A DNA stretch of 64,000 nt from the NCBI RefSeq assembly GCF_045679555.1, contig NC_092090.1, positions 25,630,038 to 25,694,037 on the forward strand, in the 5' to 3' direction. Under the pieces are notes generated by a model. That model made no database searches. It saw only the letters and a program-made list of their open reading frames with translations, and was not told where the DNA came from. Position numbers and translations under genes: made by a program. This document shows positions 1 through 11,875 of the stretch, one piece after another; position 1 is the first letter of the stretch; each line of letters begins with the position of its first letter. This DNA is from Salvelinus alpinus (taxonomy: Eukaryota > Chordata > Actinopteri > Salmoniformes > Salmonidae).

Positions 1-402
1 AAAAGTTGCTTAGTAATTTCTCACTGGTTTAAACTCTGTTCTCTGTTTCTCTTGATACATCAAGCTGAGGCAGGATATGAGCCTGGGGCTACTGGCAGTG
101 CACACAGCATCTGTGTGATATGATAATATACGACACACAAACTAATCTATTTCTAGAAATTAGGATCCTGACCTTTGGATCATCAGAGAGCATGACAAGT
201 CGTCGAGTCTCTTCAAACAATATTTGGGTATAAACAATATCCAACTGGTTACAATACTAACATCCTGAGCCACAGACAATTACCCAACTGCTGTACCCTA
301 TAAGTAGGGCTGAACACAAGACAAAAAATGGTAACTTCTCTCCGGCATCTATTCTAAAACTAGACCCATGCTGGTTCTGTGGTGCCAAGGTTCTCTACTC
401 AC
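1..402. other. slc12a4 intron 1, left edge, nothing recognised
   Basis: This stretch lies downstream (minus strand) of the slc12a4 first exon, so it is read as intron. I see no conserved coding segment, no element ends and no tandem repeat. slc12a4 exon 2 is not here and must lie beyond the left edge. Confidence 0.5.
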
Positions 403-520
403 CTGTCTCCGGTACCACAGTGTTCAGTACCTCAGTGCTGCTGAGGGTGACCATGCTGCCACAGTGTGTGCAGAGAGCAGTGTACTGTGATCTCTGGCTC
501 GGGACATAGTCAGGCGCCAT
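403..520 (-). CDS. Candidate alternative first coding exon (slc12a4?)
   Basis: On the minus strand an ATG at 520 opens 39 codons plus one base and runs exactly into a consensus donor (ACAG then GTGAGT, intron starting at 402). An in-frame TGA sits directly before the ATG, and the other two frames are closed before the donor, so this is the only frame that could be spliced. The predicted peptide begins MAPDYVPSQRSQYTAL and contains a C-T-H-C pair. I do not recognise it. The exon ends in phase 1, the same phase as slc12a4 exon 1 (14640-14778) on the same strand, so it could splice to the same exon 2 and swap the N-terminus. KCC family genes are known to use alternative first exons (SLC12A6 is the clear case). 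It may also be a chance ORF or a non-coding first exon. Confidence 0.3.
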
Positions 521-2317
521 TCAGAACACACTGTCACACAGGGCAAACTGTCACTCACTGAGGGGCTTGGGCCAGAACACACAGCGTGAGGCTGCATACA
601 CACACACACACACACACAGGAGGGGGAGTGCACACACAGGAGCGAGTACACACAAGCAAGCACGCAGGCACAAATACATATACACTGTGGGTTGTAGAGC
701 AGAGGCCAGAGCAAACACACAGTAAGCATATGAAGATCTTAAAGTATTTCACAACTACATACAGCACATTGATATTACTATGGGCCATGATGGGCTTGTC
801 ATTGGATGCTGACAACACATAATGGCATCTCAAAATGATATGCTGTGAAACATTTAGAAAAAATGGCCCACTTAATCACTAATGATGAGGGAGTCAACTC
901 CTCGTACCATTTCTGAGATTAGATGGGAATACGTGTGTAAAGACCTAACACTCACTCACTAGTATGATGTAATTGAAAATGGGCAGGGAAAGAGACAAGA
1001 TCAAATCAATTCAAATACTGTCCTCTAGTGTCAGTTTGCTGTTAGTGCCATGTGAGAACATGACAGGAAGGATGTCACTGTGTTTGTGTTTACATTGCAA
1101 TGTGCATGCCATCATAGCGTCAGTTCTAAACAATGACCGAAGGATGCTGAACTTGAAAACAACATATAATCCTTTATCTCTGTCTGTACTGTTCGCTTAT
1201 ATGTTTCCAAATGTCTCTCTCTCTCTACCACAACACCCTCCTCATGTCGGTCTTATTAAAAGGATGGAGGGTATGGGGACGGGGTGCCGTTTGTAAAGTT
1301 GAATGGTCCAGAGGGGGTTCTCCTGACCTGACGTTTGATGTCTAATTAAAACAGATTAAAGATTAACAGAACTGTTATGAACGACTCACAGAGAGCCCCC
1401 CTGAGTTCCACTGCGCTGAAAGAACAGCACACAGGGATTTACAACGACAGGTCCCAACAAGTCAACGAACAAACGGTGCCTCCACAAAAATGCCTCTGAG
1501 CCACAAGATCAAACGACTGCCAACAAAGTGAGACAGACTACCAACCCTGCCGAGCTTCCCGCCCCCTCCTGCTGTGCTGAACAGGCACCTCTGTCTGAAC
1601 GCCTTGTTACTATTAGACAGCACATTACTGGCAGCACTCACTTTAGCTTTTTACAGAGAGAAATAGTATGACTACCCAAGTTTCCAAAGCTATCCAGACA
1701 TATAATGAAGTTGTTTTATATGTGCTTGACTGAAGAGGTCTTTGAACTAGGCCTATTACTAGAATTGTCAAAATATCACTGGTGTAGTGAAGTTACAGGC
1801 CAACTTCCATCTGCAGAATGAATTTTGGAAGATCCTTCTTTACTCTGTTTCTAGTTCCAACCGCTTCTTTCTTTGTCTTTTTACATTTAATACAAAGCAG
1901 ACTATTAGCCAAGATATGAACAAATACCATATTTGCAGATTAATTTTAAGCTTCAAACATACCAGTAAAATTACCACACATTTTGTTGCCATATTTTCAA
2001 TGTGGTCCCATTCAAACAAAGGAAACAGGAAAAGGCAAGTCCAAATGGTCTAGTAAGCACTAGGGTGGGGCACCAATTGAGGTTGTGTCTTTTTGTGTAA
2101 AGGCCTGTGATCAGTGCTGCTGTGTGCCACCGTAAAAACAACCACTAAGACCAAAGTGTTCCTGACCTGTTACTTACCTGTCAATCAATAAACAATCAAT
2201 AGAAGAGCGGTGAAGTCCACCTAATGGAAACACAGGCTGTATCTGCTTGACTATCTTCTCCCTATTAGATATGGAGTTCTCTAAAATACACTCTTCCCCC
2301 TGGATTTAAATATACAA
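521..2317. other. slc12a4 intron 1, unique-looking sequence
   Basis: A short CA repeat lies at about 597-618. The rest is AT-rich non-repetitive sequence with only short frames and no splice-bounded conserved segment. Confidence 0.5.
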
Positions 2318-4477
2318 TGAACCAATACCCTAGACTAGAGTCTGCCTGACACAGAACTATACCATAGACTAGAGTCTGCCTGACACAGAACTATACCATA
2401 GACTAGAGTCTGACTGACAGGGAACTATACCATAGACTAGAGTCTGATTGACACAGAACTATACCCCAGACTAGCAGAACTATACCCCAGACTAGAGTCT
2501 GCCTGACACAGAACTATACCCTAGACTAGAATCTGACTGACACAGAACTATACCCTAGACTAAAGTCTGACTGACACAGAACTATACCCTAGACTAGAAT
2601 CTGACTGACACAGAACTATACCCTAGACTAGAGTCTGACTGACACAGAACTATACCCTAGACTAGAGTGATTGACACAAAACTATACCCTAGACTAGTCT
2701 GCCTGACACAGAACTATAACCTAGACTAGTCTGACTGACACAGAACTATACCCTAGACTAGTCTGACTGACACAGAACTATAACCTAGACTAGAGTCTGC
2801 CTGACACAGAACTATACCCTAGACTAGAGTCTGCCTGACACAGAACTATACCATAGACTAGAGTCTGCCTGACACAGAACTATACCATAGACTAGAGTCT
2901 GACTGACAGGGAACTATACCATAGACTAGAGTCTGATTGACACAGAACTATACCCCAGACTAGCAGAACTATACCCCAGACTAGAGTCTGCCTGACACAG
3001 AACTATACCCTAGACTAGAATCTGACTGACACAGAACTATACCCTAGACTAAAGTCTGACTGACACAGAACTATACCCTAGACTAGAATCTGACTGACAC
3101 AGAACTATACCCTAGACTAGAGTCTGACTGACACAGAACTATACCCTAGACTAGAGTGATTGACACAAAACTATACCCTAGACTAGTCTGCCTGACACAG
3201 AACTATAACCTAGACTAGTCTGACTGACACAGAACTATACCCTAGACTAGTCTGACTGACACAGAACTATAACCTAGACTAGAGTCTGCCTGACACAGAA
3301 CTATACCCTAGACTAGAGTCTGCCTGACACAGAACTATACCCTAAACTAGAGTCTGACTGACACAGAACTATACCCTAGACTAGAGTCTGACTGACACAG
3401 AACTATACCACAGACTAGAGTCTGACTGACACAGAACTATACCCTAGACTAGAGTCTGACTGACACAGAACTATACCCTAGACTAGAGACTGACTGACAC
3501 AGAACTATACCCTAGACTAGAGTCTGCCTGACACAGAACTATACCCTAGACTAGAGACTGCCTGACACAGAACTATACCCTAGACTAGAATCTGCTTGAC
3601 ACAGAACTATACCCTATACTAGAGTCTGCCTGACACAGAACTATACCCTAGACTAGTCTGACTGACACAAAACTATACCATAGACTAGAGTCTGCCTGAC
3701 ACAGAACTATACCCTAGACTAGAGTCTGCCTGACACAGAACTATACCCTAGACTAGAGTCTGCCTGACACAGAACTATACCCTAGACTAGAGTCTGCCAG
3801 ACACAGAACTGTACCCTAGACTAGAGACTGACTGACACAGAACTATACCCTAGACTAGTCTGCCTGACACAGAACTATACCCTAGACTGATCTGCCTGAC
3901 ACAGAACTATACCATAGACTAGAGTCTGACTGACACAGAACTATACCCTAGACTAGTCTGCCTGACACAGAACTGTACCCTAGAGTAGTCTGCCTGACAC
4001 AGAACTATAACCTAGACTAGTCTGACTGACACAGAACTATATCCTAGTCTAGAGTCTGACTGACACAGAACTATACCCTAGACTAGTCTGACTGACACAG
4101 AACTATACCCTAGACTAGAGTCTGCCTGACACAGAACTATACCCTAGACTAGAGTCTGACTGACACAGAACTATACCCTAGACTAGAGTATGACTGACAC
4201 AGAACTATACCCTAGACTAGAGTATGACTGACACAGAACTATACGCTAGACTAGAGTCTGACTGACACAGAACTATACCCTAGACTAGAGTCTGCCTGAC
4301 ACAGAACTATACCCTAGTCTAGAGTCTGACTGACACAGAACTATACCATAGACTAGAGTCTGACTGACACAGAACTATACCCTAGGCTAGAGTCTAACTG
4401 ACAGAGAACTATACCCTAGACTAGAGTCTGCCTGACACAGAACTATACCCATGACTAGAGTCTGACTGACACAGAAC
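2318..4477. repeat. Minisatellite, ~34-bp unit with 30-bp variants
   Basis: The unit reads roughly GACTGACACAGAACTATACC followed by CTAGACTAGAGTCT. About 65 copies are present, with common single-base variants (CTGCCTG/CTGACTG, CCATAG/CCCTAG) and a shorter form lacking AGAG. A higher-order duplication is visible: the block beginning at 2341 recurs from 2830 with a constant offset of 489 bp, including the rare truncated unit CCAGACTAGCAGAAC. There is no long open frame. The array lies inside slc12a4 intron 1. Confidence 0.95.
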
Positions 4478-4602
4478 CAGTGTCCACACCCAACACAGTT
4501 GGTGACATGCAACCTTGTTGGTCCCAGACAACGGTCAGAATCTTCTCATCTCTAAGAAAGGCACAGTGAGCGTCAGCATCAAAAGAACCCGATAGATGTT
4601 CT

Positions 4603-5170
4603 GGACCCAGATTCACAGAACACTTCTAACACAAAAACTTAAGAAGCTTCTTAATAAAGAAAAAAAGTTCATAAGACAATTCGTAAGTGCAATTCCTTAA
4701 CAATATCTCAAGATTTCATTTTTTTCTTACAGACTTCCCAAATATCTTCATGCGAACTTCTTAACAATCTTCTTAAGATGATTGCCACTAGGCAACCAAT
4801 CTAGCTAGTAATGACAGTCATCCTAGCATATTTCAAACTGAGATTACTGTTCTAAAACATGTTCTTCGCTTGAAAACAACCAATACTGAGAGTTTCATAT
4901 GAAGTTTGTAAATTAATTAAACATGCTCAATTGCTTTCATTAGCTTAATCTCTCACTGCCCTGAGTTTAAGACAAGGGTTTAGGTATCTTGGAATTAAAA
5001 ATGTTTCCAAGAAGAAATCCAAGAACATTATTTTCAAGAATGAAATTTCTTCGCAACTTTCTTCTTAGGAAGAAACTTGAGAACATTTCCAATAACTTTA
5101 TTGAGGAATAGACATTAAGTATAACTTAAGGAAAAAATTGCATTTCTTCTTAATAAGGTTGAATCTGGGC
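4603..5170. mobile_element. MITE-like element with short terminal inverted repeats
   Basis: The left end reads CCCAGATTCACAGAACA. The right end, reverse complemented, reads CCCAGATTCAACCTTATTAA. The AT-rich interior has no coding capacity, with many TTAAGAA/TTCTTAA motifs in both orientations. I could not define a clear target-site duplication, so the superfamily is unknown. Confidence 0.5.
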
Positions 5171-6159
5171 TCTAGACTCTGGAGTTGTGACTTTTCAGTG
5201 GCTAACCATTTATATAACCAATAATGCAAAAGAAAGCAAGAAAACTTCAACATGTCAGCAATCACCAAAGCTGCTTATCCATGAAAAACACTTTGTCACC
5301 CTATTAGCTCATTCGGTATGAAAGCCTCTTTGCTAAACTTCTCCTTAAATGAACATTTAAGACTTTATTAAGCAGCGGAGAAGTCATGCAGCTTAGACCT
5401 CTCTATGGCTCTACCTCGTGTGGTTAGCTGGCAGAGATGCTATTCTGATTAGTGCTGTTCAAAGGCAATGTGTGTGTGTGTGTGAGAGAGAAAGTGTACA
5501 TGTTTTCCTACATTATCAGGATCACAATGTTCTGACAACTCACCAGAATGTTCTGACAAGGTAGGAAAACAAGATAAAAAAAAATTCAAATGCAATTGTT
5601 CAAATGCTATTTTAGGCTTAAGGGTTAGGTTTAGGGGTTAAGGTTAGGGTTAGGGTTAGGTTAAGGGTAAGAGTTAATAGGATTTTGAATGGGAATAAAA
5701 TAGTCCCTGAAAATTCACGAAAACAAGACTGTGTGCGCGTGCATGCAAGCACAGATTAAAATGCACGCGAGATAGAATGCCTAAACGTGAGTGTGTGTAT
5801 GTGAGTGAGCATTTGGGTGTGTGTAAGAACAGTAGTCAGCTAGCTACAGTAGCTGTCAACACTGGTTAGACTCTCAACGGACACCAGGGTCCACAACAGA
5901 GATGCTGCTAGCCTGCTACTGTACCAACCAACACTAAGGTGGGTACACAACTATACCAGAGCCTTAGGCAGTTAAGTTACATTTGATTTGAAACTGTAAT
6001 AGTGTGTATTGTATAATAACTTGGTGTTAGTTTGTCTAGCTCATTTGAACTGATCCATGATCTGCTTGTATACAGCCTCGTTATTGTTTTTATTGTGTTA
6101 CTATTTCCTCTTCTATTTACAAAATATTTGTCTTACTTTTTAACTCTGCATTGTTGGGA
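5171..6159. other. slc12a4 intron 1 with a short telomere-like patch
   Basis: A degenerate TTAGGG-like run lies at 5629-5670 and short GT-rich runs near 5470 and 5800. No coding signal was seen. Confidence 0.5.
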
Positions 6160-6240
6160 ATGGCCTCGTAAGTAAGCATTTTCCTGTAGTCTACACCAGC
6201 TGTATTCGGCACATGTGACCAATAAACTTTGATTTGACTT
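6160..6240 (+). mobile_element. LINE 3'-end fragment (Rex1/L2-like tail)
   Basis: This segment contains the tail motif GTAAGCATTTTCC ... TTCGGCACATGTGACC AATAAA ... TTTGATTTGA. The same tail appears, reverse complemented, at the 3' end of the larger LINE copy at 6645-8608. It is a short 5'-truncated insertion in the opposite orientation. Confidence 0.6.
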
Positions 6241-6644
6241 GTCCTTACACATTTATAAAGGATGGTAAAGTGCTCAACTAAGTCATTGTGAATATATACT
6301 TCATATTTCATAGTTAGTGACTAAGTAGACACATTTCTGTCTGGACCGTGTTAATAATCATACAAACAACAATGACTGACTGATAAGATGTTAGATTGTG
6401 TTTAATGACACTGGAGAAAAGAAGAGGAAGAGGAATTTGTGGATCCAGTTCTGTTTGATATATTGTTTATCAGATGAACTTAATCAGATGAACTGTTTCC
6501 TTACCACTAATGGGGAAATGAAGTTGAGATTCATTTTAAAACTAAAAGTTGCACATACTTATCAGCGGGTTGGTTATAAATTTCAAAGCACAGCCATCCA
6601 GTCTCTGTAGGTCTTTCAAGTACGCTATAGGCCACTCTTTCTCT
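6241..6644. other. slc12a4 intron 1, no feature seen
   Basis: AT-rich spacer between two LINE tails, with no conserved segment. Confidence 0.4.
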
Positions 6645-8608
6645 CAAATCACATCAAATCAAACTTTATTTGTCACATGCGCCGAATACAAGTGTAGACT
6701 TTACCATGAAATGCTAACTGACAAACCCTTAACCAACAGTGCAGTTCAAGAAAAGTTAAGAAAATATTTACCAAGTAGACTCAAATAAAAAGTAATACTA
6801 AAAAGTAACACAATAAGAATAATGAGGTTATATACAGGGGGCACCAGTACCGAGTCAGTGTGCGGGGGTACAGGTTAGTTGAGGTAATTTGTACATGTAG
6901 GTGGGGGTGAAGTGACTATGCATAGATAATAAACAGTGAGTAGCAGCAGTGTACAAAAGGCGAGGGGGGGTGGGGGGTAAATGTTAATTGTCCGGTGGCG
7001 ATTTTATTAATTGTTTAGCAGTCTTATGGCTTGGGGGTAGAAGCTGTTGAGGAGCCTTTTGGTCCTTGACTTGGCGCTCCGGTACCGCTTGCCATGCGGT
7101 AGCAGAGAAAACAGACTAAAACTTGGGTGACTGGAGTCTCTGACAATTTTATGGGCTTTCCTCTGACGCCGCCTATTGTATAGGTCCTGGATGGCAGGGA
7201 GCTTGGCCCCAGTGATGTACTGGGTCGTTCGCACTACCCTCTGTAGCGCCTTACGGTCAGATGCCGAGCAGTTGCCATAGCAGGCGGTGATGCAAAGGGT
7301 CAGGATGCTCTCGATGGTGTAGCTTTAGAACCCTTTGAGGAGCTGGGGACCCATGCCAAATCTTTTCAGTCTCCTGAGGGGAAAAAGGTTTTGTCGTGCC
7401 CTCTTCACAACTGTCTTGGTATGTTTGGACCATGATAGTTCGTTGGTGATGTGGACACCAAGGAACTTGAAACTCTCGACCCGCTCCACTATAGCCCCGA
7501 CAATGTTAATGGGGGCCTGTTCGGCACGCCTTTTCCTGTAGTCCACGATCAACTCCTTTGTCTTGCTCACATTGCGGTTGAGGTTGTTGTCCTGGCACCA
7601 CACTGCCAGTTTTCTGACCTCCTCCCTATAGGCCGTCTCATCATTGTCGGTGATCAGGCCTACCACTGTTGTGTTGTCAGCAAACTTAATGATGGTGTTG
7701 GAGTCGTGTTTGGCCACGTAGTCGTGGGTGAACAGGGAATACAGGAGGGGACTAAGTAGACACCCCTGAGGGGCCCCAATGTTAAGGATCAGTGTGGCAG
7801 ACATGTTGTTGCCTACTCTTACCACCTGGGGGCGGCCCGTCAGGAAGTCCAGGATCCAGTTGCAGAGGGAGGTGTTTAGTCCCAGAGTGCTTAGATTAGT
7901 GATGAGCTTCGTGGGCACTATGGTGTTGAACGCTGAGCTGTAGTCAATGAACAGCATTCTCACATAGGTGTTCCTTTTGTCCAGGTGAGAAAGGGCAGTG
8001 TGGAGTACGATTGAGATTGTGTCAACTGGGGATCTGTTGGGGCGGTATGCGAATTGGAGTGGGTCTAGGATGTCAGGGAGGATGCTGTTGATGTGAGCCA
8101 TGACCAGCCTTTCAAAGCACTTCATGGCTACCGACGTAAGTGCCACGGGGCGGTAATCATTTAGGCAGGTTATCTTCGCTTCCTTGGGCACAGGGACTAT
8201 GGTGGTCTGCTTGAAACATGGTGGTATTACAGACTCAGTCAGGGAGAGGTTGAAAATGTCAGTGAAGACACTTGACAGTTGGTCCGCACATGCTTTGAGT
8301 ACACGTCCTGGTAATCCGTCTGGCCACGCGGCTTTGTGAATGTTGACCTGTTTAAAGGTTTTGTTCACATCGGCTACCGAGAGCATTATCACACAGTCAT
8401 CCAGAACAGCTGGTGCTCTCGTGCATGCTTCAGTGTTCCTTGCCTCGAAGCGAGCATAAAAGGCATTTAGCTCGTCTGGTAGGCTCGTGTCACTGGGCAG
8501 CTCTCGTCTGGGATTGCCTTTGTAATCAGCTATGGAGATGAAGATATATTCTGATTGAGGACTGAAGTGAGATTGTGGATATTTTTGATATATACATAAA
8601 TTGTTCAA
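6645..8608 (-). mobile_element. 5'-truncated Rex1/L2-type LINE
   Basis: The element runs on the minus strand. Its 3' end lies near 6645, with a TTTGATTTGATG tail and an AATAAA just inside. Its body carries a reverse transcriptase and the C-terminal segment typical of Rex1-type ORF2. The endonuclease domain is missing, as expected for a target-primed, 5'-truncated copy. It sits inside slc12a4 intron 1 in the same orientation as that gene. Confidence 0.85.
7007..8608 (-). pseudogene. LINE ORF2 reverse transcriptase remnant
   Basis: The reading frame is continuous from 8608 to 7007 except for one in-frame stop at 7325-7327, where a tyrosine codon of the expected Y-S-Y-T-I-E-S segment has become TAA. 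Reverse transcriptase motifs are visible: N-D-Y-R-P-V at about residue 150, F-I-D-Y-S-S-A-F with the first catalytic Asp at about 222, A-P-Q-G at 279-282, and F-A-D-N at 309-312. Active enzymes have F/Y-A-D-D, so the last catalytic Asp is lost. The C-terminal part after the stop (L-P-A-I-Q-D-L-Y ... H-G-K-R-Y-R-S) is still in frame. This copy is inactive but fairly young. Confidence 0.88.
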
Positions 8609-9067
8609 TTACTGTCATCTAAAAAATAAAGACAACTATATCCAAATTCACTAATAATATTCTTCAGAATTCTGAATGACTGAAGTATTTTTCATGTCAG
8701 TTTATTTTTCTTCCAAGTTTTTAAGAACATATTGAGCTACCTAGGATAACGTTATTTAAATGGACTGTTCCATTTTGTTGTTATTATCTACCCTCATCCC
8801 TTTTTTTCCTGGAAAAAAACCAGTGTTTTCTGCCACAACAATAGACCGTCATTAACTATAGTGGTGTTTTTCATGAACAACAGCAGCTGCCCAGTAGAGC
8901 AGAGGAATGCTAGCCCGCTGTGCTGAGGCGCTGTGTGCTAGCTGTGATGTGCGCTAATGATGGAGAACGGCGTAGAAGGAGGGTGGTTAGGATTAGAGTA
9001 GGTTATGGTTAGGGTTAGTAGAGGGCGATTACAGCACAACAGTGAGGGGCAGAGGAACGCTGTACAG
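8609..9067. other. slc12a4 intron 1, no feature seen
   Basis: Non-repetitive sequence, with one short GGTTAGGATTAG-type patch near 8985-9020. Confidence 0.4.
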
Positions 9068-9325
9068 TACAGATGTAGGATCTTCACCAGCTACAGCAGA
9101 AAAAGAATCCTGCAGCAACAGGAAATGTGAATTATTACGTGGATTATAATTCATGAACATTCTTGTAGGGGTTGATACCTTTTTCTTTAGGGCAAATTTC
9201 AAAGTGGAAATTACAAACTTTAGAAGCCTTTTTAAAACTCAAATAAACTACAAGTTAGTATTTCCTGCTGTGCAGGAAAATTCTCAGCAACAAAAGAGTG
9301 ATCAAATTAAGATCCTACATCTGTA
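9068..9325. mobile_element. MITE with TACAGATGTAGGATCTT terminal repeats
   Basis: The left end TACAGATGTAGGATCTTCA is matched by the right end, which reverse complements to TACAGATGTAGGATCTTAA. The interior is 258 bp, AT-rich and non-coding. The ends match a MITE I associate with salmonids. Confidence 0.7.
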
Positions 9326-9604
9326 CAGAGGAGGGGCGCCACCAATTGGAAAATCAAATTGACACAAAATTGGCACAAATGGTGGATTCAGAAACAGGGC
9401 AGACAGAAACAGCAACAGGTGAACATTCTTTGGATACAGGTGTAACAAGGCAAAGTGACAAATAGATACAACATAATTGCACATAAGGTCATGACTTTCT
9501 TCAGAGAGTTGTGTTAGGTAGGTGTGTTGTTTTTGTGCATGCTGTTAATTCCTCAAGTCAAGCTATTATACAATACAGTGACACTCTCCTGAAGACTTAG
9601 GGTT

Positions 9605-9698
9605 AGTCCCAAATTGCATCCTATTCCCTGTATAGTGCACTACCTTTGATCAAGGCCCAAAGGGTTCATTATATAGGGGATAAGGTGCCATTTGGGAC
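9605..9698. mobile_element. Palindromic MITE copy 1 (GTCCCAAATnGCA family)
   Basis: This 94-bp near-palindrome starts GTCCCAAATTGCATCC and ends GGTGCCATTTGGGAC. Inner inverted motifs are CTATTCCCT/TATAGTGCACTAC. Related copies lie at 9986-10079, 58957-59068 and, as a half, 44296-44344. Confidence 0.7.
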
Positions 9699-9985
9699 AC
9701 AGCCTTTGAGGACTGTTTGTCTTTCAACAAAAGCTAATACACTGTAGCAGCCCAATCAGGAGAGAGGGGATTCATTGTTACCGGGCAAGCTAGAGGCTGT
9801 GGAAAACATAGTCATTCCCTACATAAAGGACTGCCAACTCCCACTTTAAAATAGCCCAGTTTGTTGTTACATGTCTCTCATAGCTCTAACCCCAGGGGCT
9901 TTAGTAGAATAATACAGCTAACCCTACCAGCAGTGCTATGCTATAGCCTCTCAGGGAGACAACTGTAGCTGTAGCTAGTGGGGTT

Positions 9986-10079
9986 GTGTCCTAAAATGGT
10001 ACCCTATCCCTATAATAGTACACTACTTTGACCAGAGCCCTATAGGGAACACAGGGTAATGTGTAAGCCACTTGGGACA
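9986..10079. mobile_element. Palindromic MITE copy 2
   Basis: Same family as 9605-9698: GTGTCCTAAAATGGTACCC on the left and CCACTTGGGACA on the right, more diverged. Confidence 0.55.
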
Positions 10080-11875
10080 GCAGAGCAGAGTACACCCATG
10101 AACACTCTATAGTGCATTATTTGTATGTCGTTTTCTCAGTCTAAAATCATATGTTTAACAGTTCTAAATATAGGAGCTTAGTCACCACTTCTATCAAAGG
10201 AAGCATTGATGTGATAGGAAGTAAAAAATTGCCTACAGATTTACAGAAAGAAACGGTTGTGAGAAAATATTGTCATGTAACATGAATGTATAGAAGAAAT
10301 GTATAGTGGAAAGGCCCCCTCATCAACACAGCCAACTAGCTATCCTTATTCTACTACAAATCAGTAACTGACACCGGTCTGCAAGCCATCCTTTACACTT
10401 CAGCTTCCCTTCATGATAAATTCTTCTGACTGACTCTTTATCTGTCACTGGTCTCAGGGTTCAAATTAGCAGTCCAGCGGTCATCCCTCAGTCCACACAA
10501 ACAGAATCAGCTGTCTGCAGGGTGGGTGTTTATCTCTATGAGGTTAAGCCTATCTATGAAGCATGTGGGACAGAATGACAGGAATGGACACTGTTCTCCT
10601 GAAGACAGGCTGGGAAGACCCAGGAAGGAAAACAATGATTCTCCCCTTACGTAATCTACTGTTCTGTTCTGTACTGTACAGTTCAGTATGAGGCCAACTG
10701 TTTTCTGTATAGAAGACAAAACTAAAGATTCCTTCAATAGTGGATTAGATTACAGCAAGGCAACAATACTGTAGGACATGATGATAATGCTGATGCAGAC
10801 ACACACTATTTCACACACACAAATTCTCACAACTAATTCGGTCATGCGCAAATGCGGCCTTGCCAGATATTGCACAGTGGATAAACTGACTGGCTGACTG
10901 ACTAGAACTGACTGACTCCTAGCTAGCTACCACTCTAGTGGAAGGCTTCTCTGGTACAATGGCCACAGTGTGTAGTCCAGTCCAGACCAGCTCTGGAGAG
11001 AGCATGGCGATCAGCCTGGAACAGAGTTAGCACTGTGACTGTGGCTGTCTCCCTCCTCTCCTCCACCCTCTCTACCCAACCATACCAGACCCACACACCT
11101 CCTCCCTCCATCACACCATCTATTATAGCCTCCTTTACTTCAACAATCTCCTGCCTCACTTCACCTCACCTCTCACTCCTCCTTTTCCTACAAACACATA
11201 CGCAACACTCCATCCAAGATAATAATATACATTTTTACTCCTTCCTAGTCATCTGTTTCCATCTCACTTCCTAGATGTTATTCTTCCTGTCAGTAGGAAA
11301 TGGTGACATAGCTCTCTCTCTCTATCTCTCTCTGGAAACCCCCCACTGCCTGAGAGAGAAAGACAGAGAGAGAGATTAAGAGGAAGAAGAAGGTGAGAGT
11401 TCACAGTCATCTCAAAACAAGCATGTGCAGAAAGAGAGCTCAACAGGCTGGGAAACCATTCCAGGTCCTTTCATGCCATCAGCTGTTTTATTAATTCAGG
11501 AGCCCCTCTTATGGGCAAAACATGAACTGCCAGTGATAACACATAACAGCTGTGTTTTTGCAAACTGGGTTAAATTGAGGTTGCCTGTGAACACTAGATT
11601 GTGAGCACTAGATTGTGAACACTAGATTTGCTTTGTTTCACTTTGTATTTCAGTTTGTTCCCAGGCCAAAATCCAACAAAACAAGCTGTGAATGAATTCC
11701 ATACATTCCAGGAATATAGAGGAGACTTTAGGCAAAGATGTCCCATAATTCCTGGGTGTTTGAGATTATGATGATGATATCAGTCCTGTGGTCTAGTGGA
11801 AAATATCTCTACTGCACAGGTTGCCGCCACATGCAGGGACACAGTCACAAAGACGTGCACCACAAACGTATACAC
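10080..11875. other. slc12a4 intron 1, no gene seen
   Basis: Mostly unique sequence. There are short CT/GA-rich runs at 11310-11395 and a small direct repeat of a GAACACTAGATT-type motif at 11585-11625. Frames here are short and lack splice-bounded conserved segments. Confidence 0.5.

Noticed and set aside
5629..5670. Interstitial telomere repeat
   Set aside because: Only a short, degenerate TTAGGG-like run, common in fish introns and too short to mark a fusion point.
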